Positions 36,376 to 47,816 of a stretch of DNA of 64,000 nt are shown in pieces. The notes below the pieces were generated by a model that saw only the letters and a list, made by a program, of their open reading frames with translations, did no database searches and had not been told where the DNA came from. The stretch spans positions 1 to 64,000 of the forward strand of contig QAOA01002502.1 in the NCBI GenBank assembly GCA_003255065.1. Reading direction: 5' to 3'. This DNA comes from Cercis canadensis. Its lineage: Eukaryota; Streptophyta; Magnoliopsida; Fabales; Fabaceae. The translations under genes and the position numbers were made by a program. Each line of letters begins with the position of its first letter. Positions within the stretch are counted from its first letter, which is position 1.

Positions 36376-39101
36376 TTAATCCTGAATGGGAAACTGCTCA
36401 TCAGAATCTCTCTCGATCAGGCTTAGGTGGTCAGCAACCACATTCTCTGCTCCACTCCTATCTTTAATCTCAAGGTTGAACTCTTGGAGAAGGAGCATCC
36501 ATCTGATCAATATGGGTTTGGCATCTGGTTTCTTCAGGAGGAACTTAAGTGCTGCATGGTCAGAAAAAATCACCACATGAGAACAAAACAAATAAGATCT
36601 AAAATTATCTAAAGTAAAGACAATTGCTAAAAGCTCTTTCTCAGTTGTGGTGTAGTTCGCTTGGGTAGAATCAAGTGTCCTCGAGACATGGTAAATCACA
36701 TGATGGGCCTTACAAACCCTTTGGGCAAGAACTGCTCCCACTGTGTAGTTGGATGCATCACACATCAACTCAAATGGCAGCGTCCAGTCGGGAGGTCGGA
36801 TGATGGGAGTAGAAGTGAGAGCCTTCTTTAGGTGATCAAATGCATCCTTGCAAGGCTGGCTGAAAATGAAATCCACATCCTTTTGCAGCAGTTGGACATC
36901 GGGACGGCAATCTTGCTGAAATCACGAATAAAGCGCTGGTAGAATCCTGTATGACCAAGAAATGAACGAACTTCCCGCATGTATGCGGGGTAAGGGAAAG
37001 AAGAAATAACATCAATCTTAGCAGGATCTACCTCTAAGCCTTTACTAGAGACTACATGTCCTAGGACTATACCTTGTTCTACCATAAAATGACACTTTTC
37101 ATAATTCAGAATAAGATTAGTTTCTATACACCTATGCAAAACTCTAGACAAGCTATATAGGCAGTCATCAAAGGAAGAGCCATATACAATAAAATCATTC
37201 ATGAATACCTCTATACAATGCTCTATAAAATTAGAAAATATGCTAATCATGCAACGTTGGAAGGTACCTGGGGCATTGCAAAGACCAAATGGCATCCGCC
37301 GATATGCAAAGGTGCCGAAGGGGCAGGTAAAGGTGGTCTTTTCCTGATCCTCTGGTGCAATGTGAATCTGGAAATAACCAGTGAATCCATCTAGAAAGCA
37401 ATAGTGGGACTTTCTTGCCAGCCGCTCCAATATCTGATCAATAAATGGAAGTGGGTAATGATCCTTGCGGGTAACTTGATTAAGCCGTCTGTAATCAATA
37501 CAGACCCTCCAGCTATTCTGAATTCGAGTGGGAATGAGTTCATCATGCTGGTTCTTCACCACTGTCACTCTCGACTTCTTTGGAACAACTTGCACTGGGC
37601 TCACCCACTTGCTATCTGAGATTGGATAAATAATTCCAGCTTGAAGAAGCTTGGTTATCTCCTTCTTGACCACATCCAGAATCAGTGGATTGAGTCTCCT
37701 TTGTGGCTGCCTTACTGCCTTAGCATCTTCCTCAAGTAAAATTCTGTGCATGCAGGTAGAAGGACTGATGCCAGGTATATCTGCCAGTGTCCACCCAATT
37801 GCCTTCTTGTTCACTCTCAGAATGTGCAACAACCTTGCCTCTTGCTCAGGTTGATGGTTCTTGGCAATAATAACTAGCAGCTGTTCATTCTCCTCTAAAA
37901 ATGCATAAGTCAAATGCTCAGGGAGGGGTTTAAGCTCCAGTTTGGGTGGCTGCTCTATGGAAGGAAGTAAAGTCTTGGTTGCAGCCTCTAGTGCATAAAT
38001 CTTCCCCTCACACTTGGCATCAACTGCCACTGCAGGATCATCAACTACTCTATCAACTACTTCAATAGCCTCTGTGATAGAATCATTGCTCTCTAAAAAT
38101 TTAGTAATCCCTAAGCAAACATAGCAAACATAATCACTATCAGAGTCACAACAAATTGAATCATCCAAGAACAGTAACTCAGGGGGTTCAGAGGGAAGAC
38201 TATCATCAACTAACTCATCAATAATATCAATGCAGTAAACAGAATAGTCTTCTATGGGATATCTCATGGCATCAAGGATATTAAACTGCAATATACTATC
38301 ACCAAACTCCATTGAAAAAGTTCCAGAATGGACATCTATCTTGGTTCTAGCAGTCTTGAGGAAAGGTCTCCCAAGGATGATTGGATTCTTGTTGTTTGTT
38401 GATTCACCCTCCATGTCTAGGATGTAAAAGCCAGCAGGGAAAAATAACTCATTAACTCGAACTAGTACATCCTCAATTAGGCCTGTAGGGTATGCATTGC
38501 TTCTGTTTGCTAGTTGGATCACCACTCCTGTTAGCTGCAAGGGTCCCAATCCAAGTGAATGAAAAACTGACTTCAGCATGACATTGATAGAAGCTCCAAG
38601 GTCTAACATAGCATCCTCAAACTTACAGTTTCCAATGACACAAGGTATGGTAAAAGTTCCAGGATCTTGGCATTTTTTAGGCATAGGTTGAATGAGGGCA
38701 GAAACATTCTGGCCCATACTGACCCATTCATTGCCCTTTAACTTCCTCTTGTGAGTGCATAACTCCTTCAGGAACCTTGCATACTTTGGAATCTGCTTGA
38801 TTGCCTCTAACAGTGGAATGTTAATCTCAACTCTCCTAAATGTCTCCAGAAGTTCCCTTTCTTTCTCTGCCTCATCCAACTTTTTGGATTGAAGGGCTCT
38901 CTGTGGGAAAGGCAAAGGAACTGAATGAGTGTTCTTATGCTGCTGTGGCATCTCTGGAGTGCTAGAGTTAGAACTGCTAGGGTCAACAACATGCTTATCT
39001 TGCACATTTGGCTTGCTCTGACCACTGCTGGAATGGTTGGCTGCAAGTGCAGGGGTAGGGTCAGGAATTTCCTTACCACTCCTAAAGGTGATTGCATTCA
39101 C
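36376..39101 (-). mobile_element. Protease, RT and RNase H region of the Athila-type element
   Basis: The long open stretch starts MNAITFRSGKEI, typical of Athila pol. Protease: DLGASINVM and ILGRPFLKTARTKID (DLGAS instead of DTGAS, usual for Athila). RT: VCIDYRRLNQVTRKDHYPLP, FLDGFTGYFQI and a VFMNDFIVYG box. RNase H: LMCDASNYTVGAVLAQR and ENVVADHLSL. Moderately well preserved fossil. Confidence 0.9.
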
Positions 39102-39407
39102 ATTCTTCCCAATTGGATTAGGAACTGTTTGAGAGGGAAGGTTACCAGAACCTTAAGCTTGTAGTTGACTAATGGATGAAGCCAATTGGCCAATTTGAGT
39201 CTCCAAATTCTGAATGGTAGCTCCAGTGCTCTGCTGGAATTGGAGGTTATTGGCTGCTAATTGTTTCATAAGCTCTTCTAGGTTGGGTGTAGATTGGTTA
39301 AAAGTGGAAGCTTGCTGGTTGGCAAGATGGAAAGGTTGTCTGTTTTGAAAGTCTGGTGGTCTATTTTGGTATGACTGGTAAGGCTGAGGATTAGGTTGCT
39401 ATTGTGG

Positions 39408-40718
39408 TTACATGTTATTGTCATATCTCAGGTTTGGATGGTCTCTCCAATCAGGGTTATATATGGTAGAGAAAGGGTCATGTCTTGGTTGATGAGACTG
39501 GTAGTACTGAGATTGGGAATACTGAGGCTTGTTGGAAAAAATATTGGCTACAACTACTGTTTGGTTAGGGAAGGCAGAGATATCTTCTTGAAGGGTAGGA
39601 CAAGCATCAGTGCAATGGCAAGAACAAGAACATATGCCACAAACTTGAATTGGTTGCACTGGCTGCACTGGTGGCATGGCTAGCTGTTGATGTTTTCCCA
39701 TGGCTAATTGTCTCACCAATGAGGTTAACTCATCAAGCCTATGTTCCATCCTCTGTTGGTCAGTAGGGTGCACATTAACCACATTGACCCCTCTATTGGC
39801 AGAATGCATCTTAGTGCCAAACTGTTGGGAATTGGCAGCCATATTAGAGATCAAATCCCTAGCTGCAGCAGGTGTCTTATCCACCAATGCTCCTCCACTA
39901 GCAGAATCAATATTGCTCCTCTCCATAGGCATTAGACCCTCATAAAAAATTGAATTAAGAGTTGGTCACTAATCTGATGGTGGGGACAACTTGAGCACAA
40001 CCTATTGAACCTTTCCCAGTATTCATGCAAGGTCTCTCCTGGAAGCTGCTTTATACCACAAATGTCCTTTCTAATTGCAGCAGTCCTAGAGGCAGGGTAA
40101 AACTTCTCCAAAAAGAGTCTCTTCATCCCATTCCAATTTGTCACTGAGCCTTGTGAGAGATAGTAGAGCCAATCCTTTGCAGCATCCGCAAGAGAAAAAG
40201 GAAATGCCCTCAATTTAATGTCCTCCTCAGAAACTCCTTGTGGCTTCATTCAAGTGCTTATAGGGATCCTCACCTGGAAGACCATGAAATCTAGGTAACA
40301 AGTGTATCAATCCGAACTTGAGTTCAAAAGAAGCTTCTAACTTAGGGTATTGGATGCCTAAAGGTTGGTATGTCACATCTAGGGCAGCAAGCTCCTTAAG
40401 AGTCCTAGGTCTAATATGCATATCATTATGTCCAGCCCTATTGGCAGCATCATTAACAATATGATCCACATTATCATCTATGTTATGGTCAGCCATGTTG
40501 TCAATAGAATTATGAACAACAGGATTAATAACAACAGGATTAAGAATAGGATCAACAACTACTCTTCTCCTAGCTTGTTTATGCCGACTATAAAATGTTT
40601 TATCAATCTCACAATCAATATCACATAAATCATTGCAAGAAGACCGAGTCATACATAATGCACACAAGGTTGACAGAATGCCAAAACACACTAAAACAGG
40701 AACACAACACAGAAACAC
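39408..40718 (-). mobile_element. Gag region of the Athila-type element
   Basis: Contains LRAFPFSLADAAKDWLYYLS and WNGMKRLFLEKFYPASRTAA, the gag core of Athila/Tat elements (..FP.SL...A..WL......S...W......F...FFP), then GETLHEYWERFNRLCSSCPH and a Q/P-rich tail with a cysteine cluster (CGICSCSCHCTDAC). Fossil coding region lying in more than one open stretch. Confidence 0.85.
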
Positions 40719-40744
40719 AGAAATAGGGACAGAAAATGGCTAAA

Positions 40745-41180
40745 ACAGAAGGTAATCGACAGAAAGTAATCAGCATAAAGTAATTGACAGAAAGTAATCA
40801 GCAGAAAGTAAACGACATAAAGCAATTAACAGAAAGTAATCAGCAGAAAGTAAACAACATAAAATAATTAACAGAAAGTAAATGACAGAAAGTAAATGAC
40901 AAAAATTAAATGACAAAAAGTAAATGACATAAAGTAAATGACAGAAAGTAATCGACAGAAATTAAATGACAGAAATTAAACGACAGAAAGTAATTGACAG
41001 AAATTAATCGACAAAAATTAAATGACAAAAAGTAAATGACAGAAAGTAATCGACAAAAATTAAATGACAGAAAGTAAATGACATAAAGTAAATGATAGAA
41101 ATTAAACGACATAAAGTAATTAATAAAAGGTAAATGACAAAAAGTAAATATGATAAAGTAAATGACAGAAAGTAATCCGA
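40745..41180. repeat. Minisatellite in the Athila leader
   Basis: A degenerate array of a 12-14-bp unit close to GTAAATGACAGAAA, about 30 copies, between the primer site and gag. It opens all frames and creates spurious Phe/Leu-rich minus-strand open frames. Confidence 0.85.
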
Positions 41181-41752
41181 ATTTAACAAAGTAATCAATT
41201 CAAGGAATCAACTAATTCAAGCCAAAATAAAGGAAAAACAAGGGGAAATGGAACCAAATCACCAAAATTCATACAAGGGACTTGAATTGCACTAAAATAC
41301 ACTAAAACAGAATTAACACACACAGGGTGACAAAATTGCACTAAAATGGAAACACACAAAATACACTAAACAAAGGTAAAAAGAGACCAAAATAACACTA
41401 GTTGACTCATCTAAACATTTTTTAAAATTTTTCTACCACTACATGGTGAAATCTGAGATAAAATGAAACTCAAAAATTAAATAAAAAATATTTAAAAAAT
41501 AGAAAAGTGGTCAAAACAGTGAAATTTGGCTTAAAATACAGACCTTACAACTAAAGATTGTGACTATTGATTGTTGGCCCTTTTTCCTTCAACTAACCAA
41601 GTTTCAGATCAATCGGAGCAAAATATTTTGGCCAGAACAGTACACGCGAAAATTAGTGAATCAAGCCAAAATGCAAGGAAAACAAGGGGGAAATGGGAGC
41701 AAATGACTAGAATTCACACAATGAACTTAAAATCATCAACTAACATTAACAT

Positions 41753-41770
41753 TCCCTGGCAACAGCGCCA
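41753..41770 (-). other. Primer-binding site, Asp-tRNA type
   Basis: TGGCGCTGTTGCCAGGGA on the minus strand, five bases inside the 5' LTR end. It matches the Athila primer site with two differences (TGGCGCCGTTGCCGGGGA). Confidence 0.8.
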
Positions 41771-41775
41771 AAATT

Positions 41776-43270
41776 TGATTGGTGTTGTCGCTTAACCAAT
41801 TAAATTAAACCGAATCTCCTAATCAGAATGCAATAGATGGCATAATCCGGGTTTGTCTCACAAGGAATGCAATGTGTAATCAATAATTTCAAGTTAAAAA
41901 CATGGAATTTTTGAAACAAGATTATAATAGTAAATTGCAGAATTAAACAAAGATTAATGTAGTTGATTAAAGGTGTAACCTAGCTAGACATCCATCAAAA
42001 ACCGGTTTGATTCATCCTAGATTAACATGAGTGATTAAGTCTTAATGTAGCAATGCTAATTGAGTTTAATCACAACCGAAATCTCTAATTGTGACTAATT
42101 ATTCCTACTAAGTTATCACTTAGAATTCGATTAACCACATACAATCACTAATCTTGTAATCACAAAGACTAAGCAATTAGTGATTAATCTAAAAACCGAA
42201 CATCAATTAACATAGCATAGCTTCTTTGAATTCTAACCACAGATTAAAGATTGATCAATCTAAATTCTATTTCTTACTTCAATATCCATATAAATCACAA
42301 AGATCTCCATGAATTCATACAAAGATTAAAGCAAGGCAGAAATTCAAAGAAGAAGAAATTGCATTAAGTTTAATCCAATTAAGAACATAATCTCAAAATC
42401 AAAATCGAATTTAATCAGGAGTCTAACTTGGTTACAAGGATTCTATTCCTCCATGGTCATGAAATCCAAGCTCCAATGGAGAAGTGCAGTCATAAATCAA
42501 AGAGCTCCAGAATTTTTAAGAGAGAAAACAAAAGCTATCAAAGAGCTCCAGAATTTTTAAGAGAGAAAACAAAAGCTGCCTAGTCTAGTAATCATAACTC
42601 GTCTGCCTCCTTTCTCTGCTTATAATTTCCTAACTTTCATGCACACCTAATTTACCCCTAACCTAGTTTAAACCTCTGGACCTCAGCTTCAAATGGGCTC
42701 CTGTTTGGGCTCAATTAGGCCTGAATTGAGGAAGTTAAGCCCATTTAAGTCCATCTAGGTCCATATAGGTCTCTAGACTAATCATCTATTTTCGAAAGCT
42801 AATAAGACCATCTTAACTTCATAATTTGTTGAACCTCTCTGCATAACAATTGAAGCCCTGCACCTTAGCTTTCCAATGGGACTGGTTTCAAGTCCATACG
42901 ACATGTACAGCACAAGTTATGGTCCAAACACTGCATGTGGGTCAGGATCCAGCGGCAGCAACTCTACTCTAACTTTCGGGTTACATTTGACCTACTGAAC
43001 GTCTAAATTGGCCTTGGAGGTCTAATGAAAGTTGTAGATAATCCTCTTAGCTTTCCTACAAGGCAAGAATAACAATTTTTAGACATTCAGAACTAAAGAT
43101 ATACCCGAAATACAGAATAGTGTCAAGGCCCTAATAATACTGAAAAACACACTTAAGCCCAATTTGAACCTAATTAATGAAATATGACCCAAGCCCAATC
43201 AAATAAGCCCAAAATAGGATTAGGAGGTTAAAAATGAGGATTAGTTAATATATAAAAATATTGTTCATCA
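41776..43270 (-). repeat. 5' LTR of the Athila-type element
   Basis: 1495 bp with the same ends as the 3' LTR. Most of the length difference is a 41-bp tandem duplication at about 42496-42577. Confidence 0.9.
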
Positions 43271-43283
43271 GCAGGTTATCGAT

Positions 43284-45600
43284 ATGCTCTATACAGGTAT
43301 CATCCAACCTAGTTCTAGCCCTTTTTCTAGTCTTGTCTTGCTGGTTAAGAAAAAAGATGACACTTGGAGGCTATGTGTTGACTATAGAGCTTTAAATAAG
43401 GTCACTATCCCTGACAAATATCCAATACCTGTGGTGGATGAGCTGCTGGATGAGCTCTATGGTGCCCGTTTTTTCTCAAAACTGGATTTAAAGTCGGGGC
43501 TTCACCAAATACGGGTCAATGAGGGTGATATTTCAAAGACTGATTTCCATACTCACAATGGACATTATGAGTTCTTAGTTATGCCTTTTAGACTCACTAA
43601 TGCTCCAACAACCTTCCAAGCAGCTATGAATGACTTGTTTCAGCCTTTTCTAAGAAAGTTTGTGCTGGTCTTCTTTGATGACATTCTGATATATAGTTCA
43701 AAATGGTCACTGCATTTACAACACCTAGAATCTGTGTTGGAGGTTCTGTCCAGGCACCAGTTAGTAGTAAATAGAAAAAAAATGCAGTTTTAGGAGAGAA
43801 TCTATGGAGTATTTGGGACACATTATCTCAGGAAAAGGAGTGGCAGTTGACCCCGCCAAAATACAAGCCATGCTAGATTGGCCTGAACCAAAAACGGTTA
43901 AAGGAGTAAGGAGTTTCTTAGGCTTGACTGGCTATTATCGCAAATTTGTGGTAGGATATGGCCAAGTCGCCAAACCTCTCACTCAACTTACCAAAAAGGA
44001 TAATTTTCATTGGGGACCAGCAGCATTAGAGGCTTTTAGAGCACTTAAAAGGATTATGACTACCTCTCATGTGCTTGCCCTTCCTGATTTTTTAAGGCCT
44101 TTTGAAGTAGAGTGCGATGCCTCAAGAACGGGGATTAGAACAGTCCTCATGCAAGACCGCAGACCAATTGCCTATTTTAGCAAGGCTTTCTCAAGCAGTC
44201 ACTTATCTAAATCAGCATATGACAAGGAACTCATGGCTTTGGTTCTTGCGGTATAGCATTGGAGACACTACCTTTTGGGAAGGGCCTTCATCATTTATAC
44301 TGACCAAAGAAGTTTGAAGCATTTGTTGGAACAGAAAATAACTACCCCTAATCAACAATCATGGATGACAAAGCTTTTGGGGTATCAATTTTAAGTAGTG
44401 TATAAGCCAGGTCCGGAGAACAAGGCTGCTGACGCATTGTCCCGCTTGCATGATACTGCAGAATTTCAAGCTATCATTTCCTACCTAGTTTGGTTAGAAG
44501 GTGATCTTATTTCTCATGAGGTCCAGCAAGATCCACAGCTTAAACAGGTCATTTCTGGCCTGCAAAAGGACCCAAATTCTTGACCTGGTTTCACACACTA
44601 GCAGGGGGTACTTCTATATAAAAATCGCTTAGTCATTCCTGCCTCTTCTCCTCACATTCAGTTGCTGCTACAAGAGTTCCATTCTTCTTCCACCGGTGGC
44701 CCCTCGGGTTTTCTGAGAACTTACAGAAGGATTATAGGAAATTTATACTGGTTTGGGATGAAAAAATGCATTCAGGAATTTTTCAAGTCTTGTGACACTT
44801 GTCAGAGACAAAAATATGCTGCCACCTCTCTAGCTGGATTACTCTAGCCCTTGCAGGTCCCAAATCAAATTTGGGAGGATATCTCTATGGATTTCATAAT
44901 AGGCCTTCCAAAATCTAATGGTTATGAAGCAATCCTAGTTGTGGTTGATAAGCTCTCAAAATATGGCCATTTCATTCTGCTAAAGCACTTTTATACAGCT
45001 AAGACTGTGGCTGAATTTTTTGTTAAGGAGATTGTCCGGCTCCACAGGATCCCAAACTCCATAATCAGTGACCGTGACCCTTTATTTCTAAGTAATTTTT
45101 GTAAAGAACTCTTTCGCATGCAAGGTACAGCACTGAAGATGAGTTCCTCCTATCATCTGGAGACCGATGGTCAAACTGAAATGTTGAACAGATATCTTGA
45201 GACCTATTTACATTGTTTTGCTTCGGAACAACCCAAAAACTGGGCATGCTGGGTGTCCTGGGCAGAGTTAGGGTATAATACTTCCTACCACGCTTCTACT
45301 GGTTCTACCCCTTTTGAGGTTGTTTATGGCAGAAAGGCTCCTGCCATAACAAAATATTTGAGGAGTGAGACAAAGGTGGAGGCAGTGGCTGTTGAATTAA
45401 CTGACAGAGACGAAGCTTTAGCTCAGCTCAAACATAATCTGAACAAGGCACAAGATCGCATGAAACGATTTGTTGATAAACACAAATCTCTGCAAATTTA
45501 TCAAGTTGGTGAATGGGTTTTCCTCAAATTGTGACCTCATAGGCAGCAAATAGTCCATAGAAGAATCAATCAAAAACTGGTAGCTCGATATTATTTGATG
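43284..45600 (+). mobile_element. RT, RNase H and integrase region of the chromovirus-type element
   Basis: [37 protein letters not shown] and FFDDILIYS (the YVDD-type box). RNase H: FEVECDASRTGI and DKELMALVLAV. Integrase: an HHCC-like CDTCQRQKYA, then MDFIIGLPKSNGYEAILVVV, ISDRDPLFLS and DGQTEMLNRYLETYL, the D..D..E core. Several breaks; a fossil. Confidence 0.85.
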
Positions 45601-45601
45601 A

Positions 45602-45940
45602 GTTTACCATGATTGCGTAAGCACTTCATGTGTGATATGTACCACAGGATTCTCCATGAGTCCGAAGAGTGTGTGCATAATCAAAGCACCTAAATAGTCA
45701 TCATATATGTGATCCCTCACATTGAGCACTGATGGGATATTCTCCTATGGACGCAGGGCACTTGCAATTGATGTCTTGTCATGACCATCTTGAATAAGAC
45801 CATGTTAAAAAATCATTGTTGTTAGCATAAAAGAAATATTGAATATTACCTTCTACTTGGGAAATGGGGTTGTCACACAAAAAATGAATGCACAAAGAAA
45901 AACACACCTCCAGTATAATGTGACCCCCTATTTATATAAA
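45602..45940 (-). pseudogene. B3-like family, copy F (first exon only)
   Basis: On the minus strand: a TATA box (45939-45930, TTTATATAAATAGGGGG context), an untranslated exon ending AAGTAGAAG before a GTAATA donor, then ATG at 45788 with MVMTRHQLQVPC. A one-frame shift is needed to reach IYDDYLGA and VVHITHEVLTQS. The exon ends at 45608 before GTAAAC, matching the ...ATG|GTGAGA end of copy C's first exon. The second exon is missing: the broken 3' end of the chromovirus-type element begins immediately after the donor. The first exon resembles copies C and E most. Confidence 0.5.
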
Positions 45941-46572
45941 AGTAAAGGACGGTCCAACCCTAGCAGGAAAAATATTCTCAAACGTACAATTATGTTGATA
46001 TCAAGATTGAAATTTTGAATTATGTTGATTGAGGTTTCGTGAGTCAATAAGGTTGTATGATTGCACTAATTTTTCCATTACATCATATTGATTATTTCCT
46101 TTTTTATTTTAGAATGTATTTAGTTAGGGTTTTGTCATTTAAACAACTTCAGGCAATTTAGATGTTACAGTTAATAGAAAGTATAATTGTTTTCATCAAA
46201 TATATGCTGATTATAAATTAGTCCATCCTTTACCTCCAACATTTTTATTCATATAGCCAAGGTCAATATTAGAGAATGGAAGTGTATGGACGGTAAGTTA
46301 AATTGCACAATTTTAGCAACACAAGGGTTAGTGTAAGTTTGTTTTAAACTAAAAATTTGGCTTCCTTTGTTATCACTGGTGATAATTTGTAGCTATGTTG
46401 TAAAAGATAGCATTGTCAAAAATGAGCCTGGCCCGAATAAAATTAGGGTTGAGCTTGGTTAAATCCGAGTATGGGCTTTAAATGTTAAGCCCCATTAAAA
46501 TTGGGCCTGATTTGGCTCGATCCTGTTTTAACCGGGTCAATTGGGGCCTAGCCAGATTAAAATGAGTTACAA
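45941..46572. other. Intergenic, upstream of copy F
   Basis: No gene. Positions 46435-46560 repeat phrases such as 'attggggcc' and 'aaattgggcctga', resembling a decayed terminal-repeat element, not assignable. Confidence 0.4.
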
Positions 46573-47300
46573 TTGCTTTGGAAATCAATGACCCTTTACG
46601 GAAAAAATCATTACACACAAAAGTGGAGGCCAGTTCAGGAGTCAGAGATGTCTAGGATATTGCCTCCATATATTGTTCTTGACATGGATGTCTCAAATTG
46701 GAGCACATTAGGAGTTCCTATTGAGTACTCAAATCCAGAGCACCGATCATTTGGAGAAGTTAGGACGGACAATAAATATACACAAGCGTTGTACGACTGG
46801 TGGATAAGTATGCATCCTTGGCGCTGTGATGTCATAAATAGCAGCACATTTTCCCTTTTTTCCACTGGGAAACTGCGTCTGAACATTGTGCGACAACATG
46901 GAGTCGCATAAGAGATGCATGTAAAACTTATATACCCACTGCAATACATTTCAATGATATGCTAGGGTATCTTTCGTGTTTGGAGCCACTACCTATTGAT
47001 CCACGACATCATGGATTTTATCCGGAATATGTCAACACGATCGTCGCAACATGGAATTGCAGAGGTGTAGCACATCTAGACTTCCAAGACATTGCACGCA
47101 TGATATGTCATCGCCACGGAGTTAATGTCTTAATCTTGATAGAGACATGTTACGAGGGTAACGATTAGATGCAAACCCGCATCGGACAATCTATTGGTTT
47201 CAATAACTTGATCACAACACAGTGTAATGGCTTCACTAGGGGTACTTGGGTTCTTTGGAAAGATAATGTCACACTTGTATGTCATCACAATTACCATCAT
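46573..47300 (+). pseudogene. LINE-type endonuclease (EEP domain) fragment with unassigned upstream frame
   Basis: From 47037 the frame reads TIVATWNCRGVAHLDFQDIA, then VNVLILIETC, and after one in-frame stop, GFNNLITTQCNGFTRGTWVL. This is the start of an endonuclease/exonuclease/phosphatase domain as in ORF2 of plant L1-type LINEs ([S/T]WN.RG ... LLIET ... GF.GG..VLW). RT is not present. Upstream, 46573-46908 is open for 112 codons (WRPVQESEMSRILPPYIVLD) with no domain that can be named. The fragment could be a 5' relic of a LINE or a captured exon. Confidence 0.55.
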
Positions 47301-47499
47301 TTCAATTTAGACTTAGTTTTTAATGTTCGACAAAATTTTGAATGACATTAAGTAAATTGATATATGATGTAAATAAGTGGTTACTGCAATATATTAAATG
47401 TCTAATTTTACTAAATAATTTGAGTGAACCCAGTCCTCATATGTTACATGTCAAACATAATTCCAGCTAGAGTTTTGGTCGAATTGATGATGGAAATCA

Positions 47500-47697
47500 A
47501 GATTCTAGTTAGGGCAAGAAAAGCAATTGGAACTTTAAATGTCGTAATGAAAATTAAAATACCTACTAGGGATAGGACAATAGTAATATGATGTAATGTA
47601 AAAATTACATCAATCAAATGTTGTCCCTGGTGGATATTTTGATTTGCATTATGAGGTTCAGAGTTCTAATTGCTTTTCTTGCCCCAACTAGATACAA
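47500..47697. mobile_element. Foldback MITE with full-length inverted arms
   Basis: TCTAGTTAGGGCAAGAAAAG at about 47505 pairs with CTTTTCTTGCCCCAACTAGA ending near 47693. The arms continue inward (ACCTACTAGGGATAGGACAA pairs with TTGTCCCTGGTGGATATTTT) to a centre near 47605. The unit is about 190 bp. A target duplication could not be fixed, so the superfamily is open. Confidence 0.7.
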
Positions 47698-47816
47698 CAA
47701 TAAACAAAAATATACTAAAACTAGTCCCGATCCGGGTATGTATCCTGTTGATCTGGGATTATGGTGTCAACCATATCCAGATCAACGAAATCAGAAAATT
47801 GCAGTTGTCGACCATC

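Larger units (their letters stand above)
31967..43270 (-). mobile_element. Athila-type Ty3/gypsy retrotransposon, nested, with both LTRs
   Basis: LTRs lie at 31967-33413 (3') and 41776-43270 (5'), on the minus strand. The 5-bp target duplication GCAGG is at 31962-31966 and 43271-43275. The primer site TGGCGCTGTTGCCAGGGA (41770-41753) is the Asp-tRNA-type site of Athila elements, and the polypurine tract AAGTGTGGGGAGATT lies at 33428-33414. Order on the minus strand is gag, protease/RT/RNase H, integrase, then 1.6 kb of spacer with no recognisable env-like gene. By eye the LTRs differ by a few percent, mostly transitions, so it is moderately young. It is largely whole in layout but carries a handful of breaks. 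Confidence 0.9.
29601..45600 (+). mobile_element. Chromovirus-type Ty3/gypsy element, host of the nested Athila element
   Basis: The 5' part is 29601-31966 (LTR, gag, zinc knuckle, protease) and the 3' part 43271-45600 (RT, RNase H, integrase). They are separated by an 11.3-kb Athila-type element inserted between protease and RT with a GCAGG duplication. The short LTR (369 bp) and the order RT-RNaseH-integrase place it in Ty3/gypsy; the integrase context suggests the Reina group of chromoviruses, though no chromodomain is seen. The 3' LTR is missing: coding similarity stops at about 45595 beside a B3-like exon. It is a fossil with roughly half a dozen or more breaks besides the insertion. Confidence 0.8.

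Noticed and set aside
40745-41180. CRISPR-like array
   Set aside because: Units are short and contiguous without unique spacers, inside a plant retrotransposon leader.
40906-41198. Repetitive FCHLLSVIYFLSFN-type peptides
   Set aside because: They are translations of the 12-14-bp minisatellite in the Athila leader.
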